Assembly: GCA_029255105.1 (NCBI GenBank)
Contig: JAQWWH010000064.1
Location: 1-64,000 of the forward strand
DNA length: 64,000 nucleotides
Source: Flavimaricola sp.
GTDB lineage: Bacteria > Pseudomonadota > Alphaproteobacteria > Rhodobacterales > Rhodobacteraceae
Direction: 5' to 3'
The notes under the pieces are model-generated. The model ran no database searches, was not told the DNA's origin, and saw nothing but the letters and a program-made list of their open reading frames with translations. The translations under genes were made by a program, and so were the position numbers. This document shows positions 30,109 to 37,989 of this stretch, piece after piece; the first letter of the stretch is position 1, and the number at the start of each line of letters is the position of its first letter.

Positions 30109-31839
30109 TCATTCCGCCGCCAGATCGGTGACCTGCGCCATGTGCAGGCGCCAGTAGGGCCCCTGCCGCATCAACAGTTCTGAATGACTGCCGATTTCGG
30201 AGATGGCACCGTCAACAACCACCGCGATCCGGTCCGCGGACCGGATGGTGGCCAGCCTGTGGGCAATGACCAGCACCGTACGGCCCTCGGCCAGGTCCGC
30301 CAAAGCCGCCTGAATCTTGCGCTCGGTCTCGGTATCCAGGGCAGAGGTTGCCTCGTCCAGGATCAGGATCGGCGGGTTGCGCAGGAAGATGCGCGCGATG
30401 GCGACCCGTTGCTTTTGCCCGCCCGACAGTTTTACCCCACGTTCGCCAATAACGGTGTCGAGGCCTTCGGGCAGACCCTCTAGCATCTCATCCAGCCGGG
30501 CGCGGTGGGCGGCGGCGAGGATCTCGTCCTCACTCGCTCCCAGTCGGCCATAGGCAATATTCTCACGCAGGGTACCGGCAAACAGGAACACGTCCTGGCT
30601 GACGATCCCGATCTGTCGGCGCAGGGAGGACACGGTCACATCGCGGATATCGTGACCATCGAGCGTGATCCGGCCCCCTACAACGTCGTAAAACCGGGGG
30701 ACAAGGGCCAGCAGTGTGCTTTTGCCCGCGCCGGACGGGCCAACGAAGGCGAGGGTTTCACCGGCGCGGACGGTCAGGTCGATCCCCTTCAGGATCGGGC
30801 GACCAGAGGTGGCATAGGTGAACTGGACATCTTCAAACCCGATCTCGCCCCGGACGGCATCCAGTTCGACAGCGCCTTCGGCATCGACGATCTCGGGCAC
30901 GGTTGCCAAAAACTCGCTATAGCGGCGAAATCCGGCGATGCCTTTGGGATAGGTCTCGATCACCGCCGCGATCTTTTCCAACGGCTGGTAGAATACATTG
31001 ATCAACAGCAGAAATCCGACAAAGCCACCGACGGATAGGCTGCCCTGGGTGACGAACCAGGTGCCCAGAACAAGGATGACGACCTGAACCACCCGCACAC
31101 CAAGAAAGTTGATGGCCAGCGTCGCGGCCATGATCCGGTAGGCGTCATGCTTGATCGACCGGTATTGGGCGTTGTCCTTGGCGAAAAGGGCGCGTTCATG
31201 ATCCTCGTTGGCAAAGGCGCGCACGACCCGCGCGCCGCCCACGTTCTCTTCGATCCGGGCGTTGAAGGCGCCGATCCGACCGAACTGGTTTTGCCAGTTC
31301 AGGGTCATTTCCCCGCCATAGCGGATCACCAGCCACATGACCAAAGGCGCGATGGCGGCAGACACAGCGGCCAGTTGCGGGTGGACCATGAACATCAGGA
31401 TCAACGCACCGACAAAGGTCATGATCGCCACAAATAGGTCCTCGGGCCCGTGGTGGGCCACCTCTCCGATCTCTTCGAGGTCCTTCGTCAGGCGGGCCAC
31501 GAGATGCCCGGTCTTTTGTTCGTCAAAGTAACCGACCGACAACTTTTGCAGGTGATCAAAGGCGCGGCGGCGCATCTCGGTCTCAATCGCGATGCCCAGG
31601 ACGTGGCCCCAATAGGTGACCACAACCATCAGACCAGCCGTCACAAGGTAGACACCCAGCAAGCCAACAGAAGCCAGGATGATCAGCGACCAGTCACCCT
31701 GCGGAAGCAGGACATCGACGAAACCGGCCACCGCCAGAGGAAAGCCCAGCGCCAACAGACCGGCCAAAACCGCACAGCCAAAGTCCAGAAGGAACAGCCG
31801 ACGGTGCGGGGCATAATAGGAAAAGAAGTCGCGCAACAT
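30109..31839 (-). CDS. ABC exporter half-transporter (fused permease-ATPase)
   Basis: A 576-residue type I ABC exporter: six membrane helices in the first about 310 residues, then an ATPase domain with Walker A GPSGAGKST, signature LSGGQKQR, Walker B ILILDEATSALD and the H-loop VIAHRLAT. Such half-transporters act as homodimers; lipid, peptide or drug export is typical of the MsbA/LmrA type, but the substrate cannot be told. I start at the ATG at 31839 (MLRDFFSYYAPHRR); a GTG at 31869 is in frame, and neither has a clear ribosome-binding site. It sits inside the carotenoid gene region between two copies of a 26-base palindrome, and no pigment function is known for it. Confidence 0.85.
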   Translation of the reverse strand: MLRDFFSYYAPHRRLFLLDFGCAVLAGLLALGFPLAVAGFVDVLLPQGDWSLIILASVGLLGVYLVTAGLMVVVTYWGHVLGIAIETEMRRRAFDHLQKLSVGYFDEQKTGHLVARLTKDLEEIGEVAHHGPEDLFVAIMTFVGALILMFMVHPQLAAVSAAIAPLVMWLVIRYGGEMTLNWQNQFGRIGAFNARIEENVGGARVVRAFANEDHERALFAKDNAQYRSIKHDAYRIMAATLAINFLGVRVVQVVILVLGTWFVTQGSLSVGGFVGFLLLINVFYQPLEKIAAVIETYPKGIAGFRRYSEFLATVPEIVDAEGAVELDAVRGEIGFEDVQFTYATSGRPILKGIDLTVRAGETLAFVGPSGAGKSTLLALVPRFYDVVGGRITLDGHDIRDVTVSSLRRQIGIVSQDVFLFAGTLRENIAYGRLGASEDEILAAAHRARLDEMLEGLPEGLDTVIGERGVKLSGGQKQRVAIARIFLRNPPILILDEATSALDTETERKIQAALADLAEGRTVLVIAHRLATIRSADRIAVVVDGAISEIGSHSELLMRQGPYWRLHMAQVTDLAAE

Positions 31840-31947
31840 CGGGGGTATCGTCCATTTGGGGGGTACCACGGGTCAAAACCAGAAAGGAGGCATTGAGTCC
31901 ACCGTCATGAGACCGCCGTTCCACTGGTGGTCGCCCTTATTCTGCAC

Positions 31948-31973
31948 GTAAGGTGGGTTCAAACCCACCTTAC
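31948..31973. repeat. 26-base palindrome, copy 2
   Basis: GTAAGGTGGGTT-CA-AACCCACCTTAC: 12-base arms, identical to copy 1 at 30081 except for one central base (TTC for TTT). It lies in the divergent gap between the ABC exporter and the dipeptidase, 14 bases upstream of the dipeptidase start. Confidence 0.8.
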
Positions 31974-31987
31974 CAGAGTATGCCCTG

Positions 31988-33046
31988 ATGATCCCCGTTT
32001 TTGATGGTCACAACGACTTCCTCCTCCGGCTGCTCGAAGCCCCAGACGAACGTGATGCGATCTGGAACAGCCCTGATGGGTCCGGCCATCTTGACCTTGC
32101 CCGCATGCGCAAGGGTGGCTTTGCCGGGGGCCTGTTCGCGATCTACATCCCGTCGCCGGCCGACGCCGACTTTGACGCGCTTGACGCTGGCATGGACCAA
32201 CCGCCCTACGATCTGCCCTTGCCCGATCCGGTTGATCGGGCAACTGCCCTGCCCATAGCCCTTTCGATGGCCGGGCATCTGAAGGCCCTCGCCCGGTCAC
32301 AGCCTGAAACCTTTCGGCTTTGCCGCTCAGTTACTGATATCGAGGGTTGCCTAGAGGACGGTACCATCGCCGCCGTCATGCATATGGAGGGGGCAGAGGC
32401 CATCGATCCGGACCTAGATGCGCTTTACCTGTTTCATGACATGGGGCTGAGGTCCCTGGGTCCGGTCTGGTCCAGACCAACCGTGTTCGGGCACGGGGTT
32501 CCGTTTCGGTTTCCCGGATCACCCGATACCGGCCCGGGACTGACCGACGCGGGCAAGCGGCTTGTGCGGGCCTGCAATGACCTTGGGATCATGCTCGATC
32601 TGTCGCATCTGAACAGCAAGGGTTTTGATGACGTGGCGGCCCTGAGGGACGCACCGCTGATCGCCACCCATTCAAACGCCCATGCCGTCACCCCGTCGAC
32701 CCGAAACCTGACAGACCGTCAGTTGGCCATAATCCGGGAGAGCAACGGGATGGTCGGGCTGAATTTCGCGACGGTCTTCCTACGCTCTGACGGAAGGCAA
32801 GCGGCGGATTGTGGATGGGATCCGATCCTGCGCCATCTGGACTACCTGATCACTGCGCTGGGCGAAGATCGGGTGGGGTTCGGTTCGGACTTTGACGGGG
32901 CGACCGTGCCGGATGTGATCGGCGATGCATCCGGTCTGCCGGCCCTTCTTCAAAGGCTCGGCCAGCATGGCTATGACGAGCCGCTGTTGACCAAGCTTGC
33001 CCATGCCAACTGGCTTGCCGCCCTCAAGCGCAGTTGGAAGCAATAA
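31988..33046 (+). CDS. Membrane dipeptidase-like protein (peptidase family M19)
   Basis: A 352-residue zinc hydrolase of the renal-dipeptidase family: metal-binding FDGHNDF at residues 5-11, MHMEGAE in the middle, the histidine motif THSNAHAV, and GFGSDFDG near the C-terminus. It has no signal peptide, so it is probably cytoplasmic. M19 members hydrolyse dipeptides, sometimes D-amino-acid dipeptides. The gene is divergent from the ABC exporter and has no known link with photosynthesis; a shared role with the exporter is speculative. Confidence 0.88.
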   Translation: MIPVFDGHNDFLLRLLEAPDERDAIWNSPDGSGHLDLARMRKGGFAGGLFAIYIPSPADADFDALDAGMDQPPYDLPLPDPVDRATALPIALSMAGHLKALARSQPETFRLCRSVTDIEGCLEDGTIAAVMHMEGAEAIDPDLDALYLFHDMGLRSLGPVWSRPTVFGHGVPFRFPGSPDTGPGLTDAGKRLVRACNDLGIMLDLSHLNSKGFDDVAALRDAPLIATHSNAHAVTPSTRNLTDRQLAIIRESNGMVGLNFATVFLRSDGRQAADCGWDPILRHLDYLITALGEDRVGFGSDFDGATVPDVIGDASGLPALLQRLGQHGYDEPLLTKLAHANWLAALKRSWKQ

Positions 33047-33096
33047 GGCCACTTTGGGCATCGGCCCCGAAAGGCGTTCAAGACAAACAAGCCGGG

Positions 33097-33720
33097 TCAG
33101 TTCGTATCCGCGACGAGGTCCCCAAAGACTGTCGATGTCACGCTCCCGCCATTGGTGATCGTTCCATTGGCTGTCCCAATGATAGATGCGCCGCCTGCGC
33201 CGACAAAGTTGGCAGTGACCTCAAGATCCCAGATCGCCGCGTCAGTACCGTCGGAAAAAGAGCCGATGGCATTCGCGGTCAGGGTAGACCCGGTGATCTG
33301 GCCTTCTGTCAGCGTCAGCATTCCGTTCATCTCAACGTCATCGACCGTGTTGAAATTCTCCATCGTGCCCGTCATCGTGCCATCCGCGCCGTTTGTTCCA
33401 AACTCAGCACGAAGAGTCACGTCGGACATGATGTCGTAATCGGCGACACTGGTTGGCGCGGTATCATGCGAGAAACCAACAACGCCCGAATATGTCGCAA
33501 AGCCCGCCTCAGGCATCTGGTCGACCGGTGTCTGGCCAACTCGATTGTAGGTCCGAAAAAGGTCAAGGCTTTGGATGACCTGAGCGTCATAGATTGCGTC
33601 CAACGTGCCGCCTCCGCCAGACCCACCACCGGAATCGTCGCCAAACAGGGAACCGCAACCAGTCAGGCCGATACTTGCAGCGATAACCGCCACAAGCCCT
33701 TTCAGGGGATGTGTCATCAT
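33097..33720 (-). CDS. Putative lipoprotein with beta-barrel-like C-terminal domain
   Basis: I do not recognise a named family with certainty. From the ATG at 33720 the product is about 207 residues: a signal peptide with lipobox LTGC (cysteine about residue 22), a Gly/Ser linker (DDSGGGSGGGG), then a beta-rich domain with GTMTGTMENF and a C-terminal GTANGTI region. These resemble transferrin-binding-protein-like or surface lipoprotein barrels. GAGG stands 8 bases before the ATG. It is convergent with the dipeptidase and downstream of tspO, 176 bases away. Ligand and role are unknown. Confidence 0.7.
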   Translation of the reverse strand: MMTHPLKGLVAVIAASIGLTGCGSLFGDDSGGGSGGGGTLDAIYDAQVIQSLDLFRTYNRVGQTPVDQMPEAGFATYSGVVGFSHDTAPTSVADYDIMSDVTLRAEFGTNGADGTMTGTMENFNTVDDVEMNGMLTLTEGQITGSTLTANAIGSFSDGTDAAIWDLEVTANFVGAGGASIIGTANGTITNGGSVTSTVFGDLVADTN

Positions 33721-33834
33721 ATTGCTCGCCTCATGTTTCGTGCCCTTTTTCGGGCCTCTGCTTCGTCCCGAAGGTGGCCCATGACGGCAGAAATTGCAAC
33801 GCAAAGGAGGGTGGCGCCTGCAAACCGATGACAT

Positions 33835-33886
33835 CCTGCAACGCCGTTAGCTCCCTAAAAAGGTCGAAGCGGGCGGACGTTGCAGG
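33835..33886 (-). other. Inverted repeat after tspO
   Basis: CCTGCAACG (33835-33843) and CGTTGCAGG (33878-33886) form 9-base arms 10 bases downstream of the tspO stop, with a 34-base loop. It may be a 3'-end structure of the crtI-crtB-tspO message. There is no T-run, so termination is not shown. Confidence 0.4.
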
Positions 33887-33896
33887 GCTGAACGGG

Positions 33897-34382
33897 TCAA
33901 ACCTCGATCTTGCTGGGTTCGATCGGCTTCTGGTCTGGGTTCAGGCGCGCGATCTCAAGGTTCAGCGCCCCAGCCACGGTGACCCAGGTCAGATAGGGGA
34001 CAAATGCGAGCCCTGCCCAGAAATCGAACTGGAAATGGGTCCAGGTCGCACCGGCGACAGCAAGCCAGAGGCCAGCCATGATAGGCAAAGCCCCCCGTAG
34101 CCTGCGCAGACCAAAAAAGACTGGGGTCCAAAGCGTGTTGAGCGCGATCTGAAGAGCCCAGAAGGCCATCGCATATTGGCTCCCCTCAATCGGGGCGACG
34201 CGGGCGGCGGCAAATGAGATCAGGACGTAGATCGAGGTCCAGGCAACCGGAAAGACCCAGTTTGGTGGGGTCCAGGACGGTTTTCTCAAGGCCTTGTACC
34301 ATGGCCCGGTTGGAAACATCGCGCCTGTTGTGCCCGCAGCAAAGCAGGTCGCCAGAAAGATGGTAAATAGGGTCGGATCCAT
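33897..34382 (-). CDS. tspO: Tryptophan-rich sensory protein TspO (CrtK)
   Basis: TspO/MBR family membrane protein, homologous to the mitochondrial benzodiazepine receptor. In R. sphaeroides it binds porphyrins and dampens photosynthesis gene expression in response to oxygen. The 161-residue product has five hydrophobic helices and the motifs WYKALRKPSWTPPNW and NTLWTPVFFGLR. I use the ATG at 34382, preceded by AAGGAGA; the codon just before it is a GTG. It follows crtB by 35 bases in the crtI-crtB-tspO operon. Confidence 0.95.
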   Translation of the reverse strand: MDPTLFTIFLATCFAAGTTGAMFPTGPWYKALRKPSWTPPNWVFPVAWTSIYVLISFAAARVAPIEGSQYAMAFWALQIALNTLWTPVFFGLRRLRGALPIMAGLWLAVAGATWTHFQFDFWAGLAFVPYLTWVTVAGALNLEIARLNPDQKPIEPSKIEV

Positions 34383-34417
34383 CACAAGGGTCTCCTTTCG
34401 GGATGACCCGATAGGAA

Positions 34418-35467
34418 CTAAGCCTGTTGGCCCTCCGTTCCAAGCCCATTGTCAGATCGGACCTCGCGGGCCTTGAGATCGGCCAGAACGTCCAACAAGG
34501 CGCGGGTCCTGCCCGGGCTTGGTTTCTCATGGCCAGCCGCGGAAATCAGGTAGGCCGTTTCGGCAAGAGGTTTGGCATACAGGACCGCCGATCGCGGCAT
34601 GATGGTCGAAGTCGCAGCCCGAACCGCTGCCTGTCCCATCCAGCCCACCTTTTGCAGCGTGCTGGTATGAGCTCTTTGCGTGATCGAATCGCAGCCCTGA
34701 CGCCGCACCTCTGCCCCGATCCCTGCATAAATCAGTCGGGCGGCCCAAATTCCCATTCGCGAGGCGCGCGGAAGGGCAGAAATACCGGCCTCAGAGCGCA
34801 GGTAAAGCCGATCCGCCTCGAACAGCAACTTTGACGTCATGCGCAGAATTTCGCGGCGCGGTTGCGGTTCCGCAAGGAACGCGTCCGGATCGATATCTGC
34901 ATCGTCGAACCATTCGGTCGGCAGATAGAGGCGGCCTTCGCGCGCGTCTTCGCCCACATCGCGGGCGATATTGGTCAGCTGCATCGCCACGCCAAGATCG
35001 CAGGCCCGGGCAAGCGCATCGGGATCACGAACCCGCATCAGCACGCACATCATCGCCCCGACAGCGCTGGCCACCCGCGAGGAATAGGCCCGTACGTCGG
35101 ACAAGGTAGCATAGCGCCGGACCTGGGCGTCCCAGGCCAGCCCTTCAAGAAGGGCCTCAGGTAGGACGCGCGGCATATCGTATTCTTCGATCAGGGCCGC
35201 AAAGGCCCGATCTTCAGGCGCATTCCGCGGGGTGCCTGCATACGCCAGGTCAAGCCGTTCTTGCAGCGCCAGAACGGCAGCGGCCTTTTGACTGCCTTCG
35301 TCAACTTCGTCATCAGCAAGCCGGCAGAACGCATAGAGCGCCAGCGAAGGATCACGGACCGACGCAGGCAAAAGGCGGGATGCGGCATGAAAGGAAAGAG
35401 AGCCCGTGCGGATCACAGCCTCGCAATGAGACAGGTCCTCGGGCCGGATGCCAGTTGGCCTAGTCAT
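34418..35467 (-). CDS. crtB: Phytoene synthase CrtB
   Basis: CrtB condenses two geranylgeranyl diphosphates into phytoene, the first committed carotenoid step. The 349-residue product has the substrate-binding aspartate motifs DDEVDEG (about residues 52-58) and DVGEDAREGR, and QLTNIARDVGED, typical of trans-isoprenyl squalene/phytoene synthases. The ATG at 35467 overlaps the crtI stop by 4 bases, so the two are coupled. Confidence 0.96.
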   Translation of the reverse strand: MTRPTGIRPEDLSHCEAVIRTGSLSFHAASRLLPASVRDPSLALYAFCRLADDEVDEGSQKAAAVLALQERLDLAYAGTPRNAPEDRAFAALIEEYDMPRVLPEALLEGLAWDAQVRRYATLSDVRAYSSRVASAVGAMMCVLMRVRDPDALARACDLGVAMQLTNIARDVGEDAREGRLYLPTEWFDDADIDPDAFLAEPQPRREILRMTSKLLFEADRLYLRSEAGISALPRASRMGIWAARLIYAGIGAEVRRQGCDSITQRAHTSTLQKVGWMGQAAVRAATSTIMPRSAVLYAKPLAETAYLISAAGHEKPSPGRTRALLDVLADLKAREVRSDNGLGTEGQQA

Positions 35468-37020
35468 TCCGCGGCCAGCCTTGTGACAATCGGCTCTTCA
35501 ACCGGGGCGGGCGCATCAGGAACCATGCGGCCCAGAACCTTGGCGCTCGACACCACCCCGGGCAGCCCCGCCCCGGGATGCGTTCCCGCCCCGACAAGAT
35601 AAAGCCCGCGGGCTTCTTCACTGACGTTATGCGGACGGAACCAGGCAGATTGCAGAATGCGCGGCTCAATCGAAAAGCCACAGCCATGAGGCGACAGATA
35701 GCGGTCGCGGAAATCCTCGGGCGTATAGATCATGGATGCCGAAAGGTGGTCCTGAAAGCCAGGGATCGTCTCCTCCAGAACCGCGGCGACCTTGGCCTGG
35801 TAGATCTTTGACATCTTCTGCCAGTCGACCGGGTTGTCGTGGCCAAGGTGAGGGACCGGTGAGAGCGCGTAGAAGGTATCATCGCCCTTCGGGGCAACGT
35901 TGGGGTCGGTGACCGAGGGCCGATGCAGATAAAGGCTCATGTCATCGGCGAGTTTGCCTTTGATGAAAATGTCGTTCAGCAGACCTTCATAGCGTGGCCC
36001 GCTCAGGATCGTGTGGTGGCCAACGTCCTTCCACATCTCGGCCGTGCCCATCGTGCCGAAGTACCAGACAAACAGGCCCATGGACCAACGGGTCTTGTCC
36101 AGCTTTTTTGTCGTCCAGCGCTTGCGGGGATGGTTCCGGAGAAGTCGGTCATAGGTAAATCCGGCGTCGGCGTTCGACACCACAAGCGGCGCGGCCAGCG
36201 TCGTTCCATCGGTCAAAAGAACGCCCTTGGCAGCGCCATCCTCGACCACGATCTCATCGACTGTGGTATTCAGGTGAACCTTCCCACCCTGACGTTCGAC
36301 AACACCCTGCATGGCATCGGCAATGGCCTGAACCCCGCCGATGGCGTAGTGGACGCCGTATTCCTTCTCGAGGTGGCTGACGAGCGCGTAGATCGACGTC
36401 ACATGCATGGGATCACCGCCAATGAACAGCGGGTGAAACGACAGTGCCATCTGCAGGCGGGGGTCCTTGACCCGTGACTTGGCCAGACCAAAGATCGACT
36501 TGTCAGCCCGCAAGAGGGCAAATTCCGGGATCACCTTTCCGGTGCTCCAGAACTTGTGCATCGGCTTGTCGACCATGCCCTCGAACCCCACAACGAACCG
36601 GCGGGCCGAGTCTTTGAGAAATCTTTTGTAGCCCTTCACATCCCGGGGGCTAAGCCGCGCGACCTCCTCGACCATGCGGTCGGTATCGCCGGTCGCGGCA
36701 AAGACGCTGCCATCGGGCCAGCGAATTTCGTAGAATGGGTCCAGCGGACGCAGGTCAACATCCTTGTGGAAGTCCTCACCGCATTCTGACCAAAGCTCTT
36801 CAAAAACCTGGGGCACGGTCACAATGGTCGGTCCCAGATCGAATCGATGGCCATTCTCGGTTACCGATGAGCCGCGCCCACCGGCACGGTCCAGACGGTC
36901 AATGACCGTAACGGCATATCCCTTAGCACCAAGCCGCATCGCTGCGGCCAATCCACCAAGGCCTGCACCAACAACGATGGCGTCATGTGGACGCGCGATA
37001 GGAAAGGTATGTGTCATCAT
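35464..37020 (-). CDS. crtI: Phytoene desaturase CrtI
   Basis: CrtI desaturates phytoene in three steps to neurosporene in spheroidene-producing bacteria. The 518-residue product has the FAD motif VVGAGLGGLAAAMRL and the C-terminal bacterial desaturase signature YLVGAGTHPGAGLPGV. Two adjacent ATGs (37020 and 37017) are possible starts. A TTG further upstream is in frame but would encroach on the PpsR box, which begins 16 bases before the start at 37020. First gene of crtI-crtB-tspO. Whether it stops at three desaturations or makes four cannot be read from the sequence. Confidence 0.96.
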   Translation of the reverse strand: MMTHTFPIARPHDAIVVGAGLGGLAAAMRLGAKGYAVTVIDRLDRAGGRGSSVTENGHRFDLGPTIVTVPQVFEELWSECGEDFHKDVDLRPLDPFYEIRWPDGSVFAATGDTDRMVEEVARLSPRDVKGYKRFLKDSARRFVVGFEGMVDKPMHKFWSTGKVIPEFALLRADKSIFGLAKSRVKDPRLQMALSFHPLFIGGDPMHVTSIYALVSHLEKEYGVHYAIGGVQAIADAMQGVVERQGGKVHLNTTVDEIVVEDGAAKGVLLTDGTTLAAPLVVSNADAGFTYDRLLRNHPRKRWTTKKLDKTRWSMGLFVWYFGTMGTAEMWKDVGHHTILSGPRYEGLLNDIFIKGKLADDMSLYLHRPSVTDPNVAPKGDDTFYALSPVPHLGHDNPVDWQKMSKIYQAKVAAVLEETIPGFQDHLSASMIYTPEDFRDRYLSPHGCGFSIEPRILQSAWFRPHNVSEEARGLYLVGAGTHPGAGLPGVVSSAKVLGRMVPDAPAPVEEPIVTRLAAE

Positions 37021-37036
37021 GCCCAAACGATAGCGG

Positions 37037-37054
37037 TGTCAATCTAAGTTGACA
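37037..37054. promoter_or_regulatory. PpsR/CrtJ operator, crtI side
   Basis: Perfect TGT-N12-ACA (TGTCAATCTAAGTTGACA), 16 bases upstream of the crtI start. Confidence 0.85.
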
Positions 37055-37244
37055 ATCTTAGAAATGGGCGGGAGTCCCTTCCAAAGTCCGGATCACCTTG
37101 GATAGGCTGGCTGCACCGGGGTCGGGTCATCGCAGCCAGTGCATCAACGCCCAACAAAGAAAACACGAAATCTGCGCGATTGATCCTGCCTCACGTGAAT
37201 GAATTTGACTGCGACGCTAGCGCCTTTCCAAAACGGCAGCCATG

Positions 37245-37262
37245 TGTCAGGATAAGTTGACA
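37245..37262. promoter_or_regulatory. PpsR/CrtJ operator, crtA side
   Basis: Perfect TGT-N12-ACA (TGTCAGGATAAGTTGACA), 19 bases upstream of the crtA start. It is 208 bases from the crtI box, close to 20 helical turns, so the two could be bridged on one DNA face. About 190 bases between them hold no gene that I can support. Confidence 0.85.
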
Positions 37263-37281
37263 CTATTGGACTTTCTGACTC

Positions 37282-37989
37282 GTGACCCAGACCGTCAGCC
37301 TTTCGTTCTTTCGCTTTGCGGGCCTCGGTGCTCGCCTTTGGGCGTTGACCCAGATGGGGGCTGCACGGCTTCCTCTGGGCCGCACCCCGGACATCGGGTT
37401 CTGGAAGTTGTGTGGATCGGGCACCGGCGAAGGCTTTACCCCCGTTCCCAATACCGCCGTCTATGCGATCCTGGCCACATGGCCGGATGAGGCGACAGCG
37501 CGAGCACGGGTTGCAGAGGCAAAGGTCTTTGCCCGCTACCGCGCCAAGGCGGTCGAGGATTGGACGGTGTTCCTCACCCCAACTTCGTCTCGCGGACATT
37601 GGGCCGGAAAGACCCCGTTCAAAGTCGGGACCCCCGCGACCAACGGCCCCCTCGCTGCATTGACCCGGGCCACGGTCCGGCCTTCGATCGCCACGCGATT
37701 TTGGGGGCGCGTGCCCGATATCTCTGCCATGATCGGCAAGGATACGAACGTCGCCTTCAAGATCGGGATCGGAGAGGTGCCCTTGTTGCACCAGGTCACC
37801 TTTTCTATCTGGCCATCCGAGGCCGCTATGGCGGCCTTTGCCCGGACCGGACCACATGCCGAGGCGATCAAAGCCGTCCGCGAGGAAGGCTGGTTTCGCG
37901 AAGAACTTTACGCCCGTTTTGCCGTGCAGTCCGATATGGGCTCATGGGCCGGGCGCTCTCCACTTGATCGATTGAAAGACGCCGCATGA
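37282..37989 (+). CDS. crtA: Spheroidene monooxygenase CrtA
   Basis: CrtA uses oxygen to convert spheroidene to spheroidenone, the red pigment of aerobically grown cells. The 235-residue product begins with the family segment VSLSFFRFAGLGARLWALTQMG and contains FWKLCGSGTGEGFTP and GRTPDIGF. The start is GTG at 37282 with only a weak upstream site. It overlaps bchI by 4 bases (ATGA), so the carotenoid oxygenase is coupled to the Mg-chelatase genes. It is divergent from crtI. Confidence 0.94.
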   Translation: MTQTVSLSFFRFAGLGARLWALTQMGAARLPLGRTPDIGFWKLCGSGTGEGFTPVPNTAVYAILATWPDEATARARVAEAKVFARYRAKAVEDWTVFLTPTSSRGHWAGKTPFKVGTPATNGPLAALTRATVRPSIATRFWGRVPDISAMIGKDTNVAFKIGIGEVPLLHQVTFSIWPSEAAMAAFARTGPHAEAIKAVREEGWFREELYARFAVQSDMGSWAGRSPLDRLKDAA

